Below, piece by piece: positions 61,367-64,000 of a stretch of 64,000 bases of DNA. Numbering within the stretch: the first letter of the stretch is position 1; each line of letters begins with the position of its first letter. The stretch is from an uncultured Porphyromonadaceae bacterium (GTDB lineage Bacteria; Bacteroidota; Bacteroidia; Bacteroidales; Barnesiellaceae_A). The position numbers and the translations under genes are program-made. The stretch covers positions 27,012-91,011 of the forward strand of contig UPZG01000007.1 in NCBI GenBank assembly GCA_900538705.1. Direction: 5' to 3'. The notes beneath the pieces were generated by a model that saw only the letters and a program-made list of their open reading frames with translations, did no database searches and was not told the DNA's origin.

Positions 61367-63679
61367 ATGAACAAAATATATACCCTCATCACCATCCTGC
61401 TTCTCTGCTGCCCGCTACAAGCACAAACAGTAGGGCTTGTATTAAGCGGAGGCGGTGCCAAAGGTATTGCCCATGTAGGGCTTATCAAAGCACTCGAAGA
61501 GCACAACGTTCCTATCGATTACATTACCGGCACCTCTATGGGTGCTATCGTCGGTGCCCTATACGCCATGGGATACACCCCCGACGAAATGATGCAGCTC
61601 TTCAACTCCCAGGAATTTCTCAACTGGACCTTGGGTATCATCCCCAAAGAAGATCTCAGCTACTTTTTGCTTCCTGAAAAAACGCCCGAGATAGTTACTT
61701 TCAACCTCGGCACAAAACAAGATACCACACAAAACCCCATAAACATCCTAAAACGCTTACTGCCCGAAAGCGTCATCAGTCCACTGCCCATGAACTTCGC
61801 CTTCATGGACATCTTCGACCCATACACAGCACAATGCCAGGGCAACTTTGACAAACTTTATGTCCCGTTTCGCGCCATTGCCTCCGACGTCGACATGAAA
61901 TGTGAAAAGATATTTGCCTCAGGCAATTTAGGCGATGCCGTACGAGCCTCTATGAGCATACCCATCGCTTTCAAACCTATCACCGTAAACGGCTCGCTCA
62001 TGTACGATGGCGGCATATATGACAACTTCCCTGTAAAACCCATGGAAGAAGAGTTTCACCCCGACATCATGATAGGTAGCATACTCGCATCTAACGATAC
62101 GGCTCAAATACCTTTGAGCCAACAAGATGTCATCTCGCAGCTTCTCAGTTTCGTCATGCAAGAAAACACCTACACCATACAACCCAACAAAGGAATCGTT
62201 GTGACTTGTCCCGTACAAAACTATACCATGTTCGACTTCCAGGATGCACAAAGCATCTACGAACAAGGATACTTGGAAGGACTGGCCATGATAGACTCTA
62301 TCAAAAGCCGCATCACACGCGAAGTCACCCCCGAAAGCCGCGAAATAGCACGACGCACCTTCAAAAGCCGCACGCCCGAGCTGCTCTTCGACACTATTAC
62401 AGTCAACGGTGTGAAAAAAGGCGAAAAAGAATATATCTTACGACAATTCTACTCGGGCGACTCCCTACTTACCATCGACGACGTACACCGAGGATTCATA
62501 CGCAACATATCTACCCAGAAAATCGCCGACCTCGTACCCCACGCCATCTACAATGACAGCACGGGACTGTACCAACTGCAACTGACAGCCAAAAGCAAAG
62601 GAGGACTATCATTCGGCATAGGAGGATTTATTTCGTCGAAAAACGATAACTCCATATACCTCGGCGGACATTACCGTACCCTCAGTATGAACTCGATGAA
62701 CCTAGACGTAGGCCTCTATATAGGACAATCATACAATGCCGGCATGTTTTCGGGTCGCATCGACGTAGGTCATAAAACACCTATGTACCTGAAAGCTATC
62801 TTGGTAGCTCAAATACAAAATTACTACGAAAATGCCAAACTATTCTATGCCTTCAAGACACCCACATTCATATCGAATAATGAAAACTATATCAAACTCT
62901 CGTTAGGATTACCCGTCCTGAGTCGTGCCAAAGCCGAGCTCACCGTAGGAGGTGGCTACTTAATCAATCGCTACTACCAAAGCAACCAAATCGACTACGG
63001 GACCGAAGACAAAGACCGCAGCCGCTACCTGCTACTGCAAACATCGGCAAACATCGAGACCAACTGGCTCGACAACCCCATGTACCCCACCAAAGGAGGC
63101 CAATTTAAAGCTACGGTCAGTTACATATATGGGCAAGAACGATTCAATCCTGCCTACGACGACAACCTGGCCGCCACAGAACGCATGCACAGCTACATAC
63201 AAGCTACGACAACGGCACACTATTATCTGCCCATCGAGAGCCCCTTCGCCCTCGGACTACGCGGCGAAGTAGCATTCAACAACAACACCTTCTGTGAGAA
63301 CTACACTGCCACGATGATACAAGCCCCTTCCTTCGCACCCACACCCTCTACACGCAACACCTTCAATACCGGGCTGCGGGCTAACCAATACATCGCAGCA
63401 GGTATCCTACCCATCTGGAAAATCACACCCTCGCTCCAACTCCGCACCGAGTTCTACGGCTTTGCGCCATGGCGTCCCATCTACGAAGGCGACAACAACA
63501 CCCCCTATTACGGCAAATACTTCGAGCGCATCAATTTCCTAGGCGAAGCCTCTATTGTCTATAGCCTCCCGTTCGCTTCTATAAGCATCTATGCCAACTA
63601 CTGCAACGCACCTAAGTCGCAATGGAACTTCGGCATTACCCTCGGCATGCAACTCTTTGCCCCCAAATTTTTAGAGTAA
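61367..63679 (+). CDS. Patatin-like phospholipase with POTRA and outer-membrane barrel (type Vd-like)
   Basis: The protein has 770 residues from the ATG at 61367 and a signal peptide (MNKIYTLITILLLCCPLQAQ). The patatin domain has the oxyanion loop LSGGGAKGIAHVG (26-38), nucleophile Ser57 in GTSMG, and catalytic Asp214 in YDGGIYDN. A POTRA-like region follows at about 340-410 (LFDTITVNGVKKGEKEYILR), and a surface-antigen-type 16-strand barrel fills the C-terminal ~350 residues. This is the PlpD (type Vd autotransporter) layout, which displays or releases a lipase at the cell surface. In Bacteroidetes its physiological role is unknown. It has its own weak promoter near 61322. Confidence 0.93.
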   Translation: MNKIYTLITILLLCCPLQAQTVGLVLSGGGAKGIAHVGLIKALEEHNVPIDYITGTSMGAIVGALYAMGYTPDEMMQLFNSQEFLNWTLGIIPKEDLSYFLLPEKTPEIVTFNLGTKQDTTQNPINILKRLLPESVISPLPMNFAFMDIFDPYTAQCQGNFDKLYVPFRAIASDVDMKCEKIFASGNLGDAVRASMSIPIAFKPITVNGSLMYDGGIYDNFPVKPMEEEFHPDIMIGSILASNDTAQIPLSQQDVISQLLSFVMQENTYTIQPNKGIVVTCPVQNYTMFDFQDAQSIYEQGYLEGLAMIDSIKSRITREVTPESREIARRTFKSRTPELLFDTITVNGVKKGEKEYILRQFYSGDSLLTIDDVHRGFIRNISTQKIADLVPHAIYNDSTGLYQLQLTAKSKGGLSFGIGGFISSKNDNSIYLGGHYRTLSMNSMNLDVGLYIGQSYNAGMFSGRIDVGHKTPMYLKAILVAQIQNYYENAKLFYAFKTPTFISNNENYIKLSLGLPVLSRAKAELTVGGGYLINRYYQSNQIDYGTEDKDRSRYLLLQTSANIETNWLDNPMYPTKGGQFKATVSYIYGQERFNPAYDDNLAATERMHSYIQATTTAHYYLPIESPFALGLRGEVAFNNNTFCENYTATMIQAPSFAPTPSTRNTFNTGLRANQYIAAGILPIWKITPSLQLRTEFYGFAPWRPIYEGDNNTPYYGKYFERINFLGEASIVYSLPFASISIYANYCNAPKSQWNFGITLGMQLFAPKFLE

Positions 63680-63912
63680 AAACAACTATGCGCTATCCTT
63701 TTCATGCAACAAGACGATTTCTCTGTTCACGACATATCTTCATAAAGCAAAATCAGGCATTCATCTTCTCCCATCATACCCGAAAATCTAATATTTCACA
63801 AAGCGCCTCGCAAAATACTACTATACAATAGTTTAAATCAAGCAGTAGATATTTCAGAATAAAAATAAAGAGATTTTTTGCCTCGAATATATACAACTTA
63901 AAAAAATAATTG
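63680..63912. other. Gap between the patatin gene and tRNA-Arg
   Basis: About 230 bases, increasingly AT-rich. A 47-codon frame (63688-63831) begins 8 bases after the patatin stop, but its composition looks non-coding and no motif is visible. No clear terminator hairpin was found. Confidence 0.4.
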
Positions 63913-63920
63913 TACCTTTG
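63913..63920 (+). promoter_or_regulatory. Promoter of tRNA-Arg(ACG)
   Basis: TACCTTTG lies 11 bases before the tRNA 5' end, so transcription would start very close to the mature tRNA. Confidence 0.6.
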
Positions 63921-63931
63921 CATCCGCATTT

Positions 63932-64000
63932 GGCTCCGTAGCTTAACTGAATAGAGCATCTGACTACGGATCAGAAGGTTACAGGTTTGAATCCTGTCGG
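63932..64000 (+). tRNA. tRNA-Arg (anticodon ACG), 3' end cut by window
   Basis: Acceptor 5' strand GGCTCCG, D arm GCTT..GAGC, anticodon stem TCTGA/TCAGA with loop CTACGGA (anticodon ACG), and T arm ACAGG/CCTGT with loop TTTGAAT. Only the first three bases (CGG) of the 3' acceptor strand are in the window. After A34-to-inosine editing it reads CGU/CGC/CGA codons. Confidence 0.93.

Noticed and set aside
63688..63831. 47-codon frame directly after the patatin gene
   Set aside because: Low-complexity basic/aromatic composition and no recognisable domain; spacing alone is not enough.
1..64000. Search by eye for CRISPR arrays, insertion sequences, integrases or prophage
   Set aside because: No regularly spaced repeats, transposase or integrase motifs, or phage structural genes were seen.

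Overview
The window looks like a chromosomal segment of a gut-type Bacteroidales bacterium. Evidence: a SusC/SusD glycan locus, Mfa-type fimbrial genes, UpxY and HxlR regulators, DUF4293, a long Bacteroidetes-style LysS, and promoters of the Bacteroidetes type (TAnnTTTG near -7, often with a TTTG or CTTG element about 20 bases upstream) in front of many genes. A type IX secretion sorting tail on an amylase points to a lineage with a T9SS. Genus cannot be settled from sequence reading alone. No CRISPR array, insertion sequence or prophage was seen.

Layout. 1-11.5 kb: a starch/maltodextrin utilisation locus (MFS transporter and LacI regulator on the minus strand; SusC, SusD, two SusE/F-like lipoproteins and a secreted GH13 amylase on the plus strand). 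11.7-13.1 kb: a small HTH protein and a 0.95-kb gap that holds a candidate structured non-coding RNA on the minus strand. 13.1-17.2 kb: lysS-gpsA-pgi. 17.6-22.1 kb: a three-gene fimbrial/adhesin operon. 22.4-29.1 kb: housekeeping and transport genes (RluA-type pseudouridine synthase, DUF4293, MgtC, CPA2 antiporter, guaA, acetyltransferase). 29.4-31.6 kb: mgsA and rmuC on the minus strand. 31.7-42.2 kb: a pectin-degrading region (PL10, PL1, CE8, GH105, hexuronate-type MFS, second PL1) interrupted by a DUF3298 lipoprotein, rsmG and an MBL hydrolase. 42.3-48.0 kb: tRNA-Arg(CCG), ung, a C_GCAxxG_C_C protein, an OmpA lipoprotein, aroC, an M20 dipeptidase and a radical SAM protein. 48.1-51.5 kb: an accessory-looking island with a fused ATPase-DUF4435 (TOPRIM-like) protein, an agmatine-deiminase-like enzyme and an unknown protein. 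51.5-60.9 kb: an M3 peptidase, then mostly regulatory and redox genes (two HxlR paralogues, cupin, orphan UpxY, LuxR/ScdA-like pair, quinone oxidoreductase, flavodoxin-ferredoxin protein, a thioredoxin-fold protein without CxxC). 61.4-64 kb: a patatin-barrel (type Vd-like) protein and a tRNA-Arg(ACG) cut by the window end.

How the parts work together. In the starch locus the amylase would cut polymer outside the cell, SusD/E/F-like lipoproteins bind glycan, SusC imports oligosaccharides, and the LacI/MFS pair senses and moves the products. In the pectin region CE8 de-esterifies, PL1/PL10 lyases cleave, GH105 processes unsaturated ends and the MFS protein imports uronates. There is no SusC/D pair there.

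The observations most worth following are: (1) a PL1 lyase and a CE8 pectin esterase joined across a run of nine A in a -1 frame, so the esterase has neither start codon nor signal peptide unless a frameshift fuses them; (2) the candidate ncRNA at about 12.33-12.66 kb; (3) the ATPase-DUF4435 protein, which resembles a merged PARIS-type (AriA-AriB) defence protein; (4) a leader with mutually exclusive hairpins ahead of the cysteine-less thioredoxin-fold gene. These are read from sequence by eye, and the functional parts are inference.
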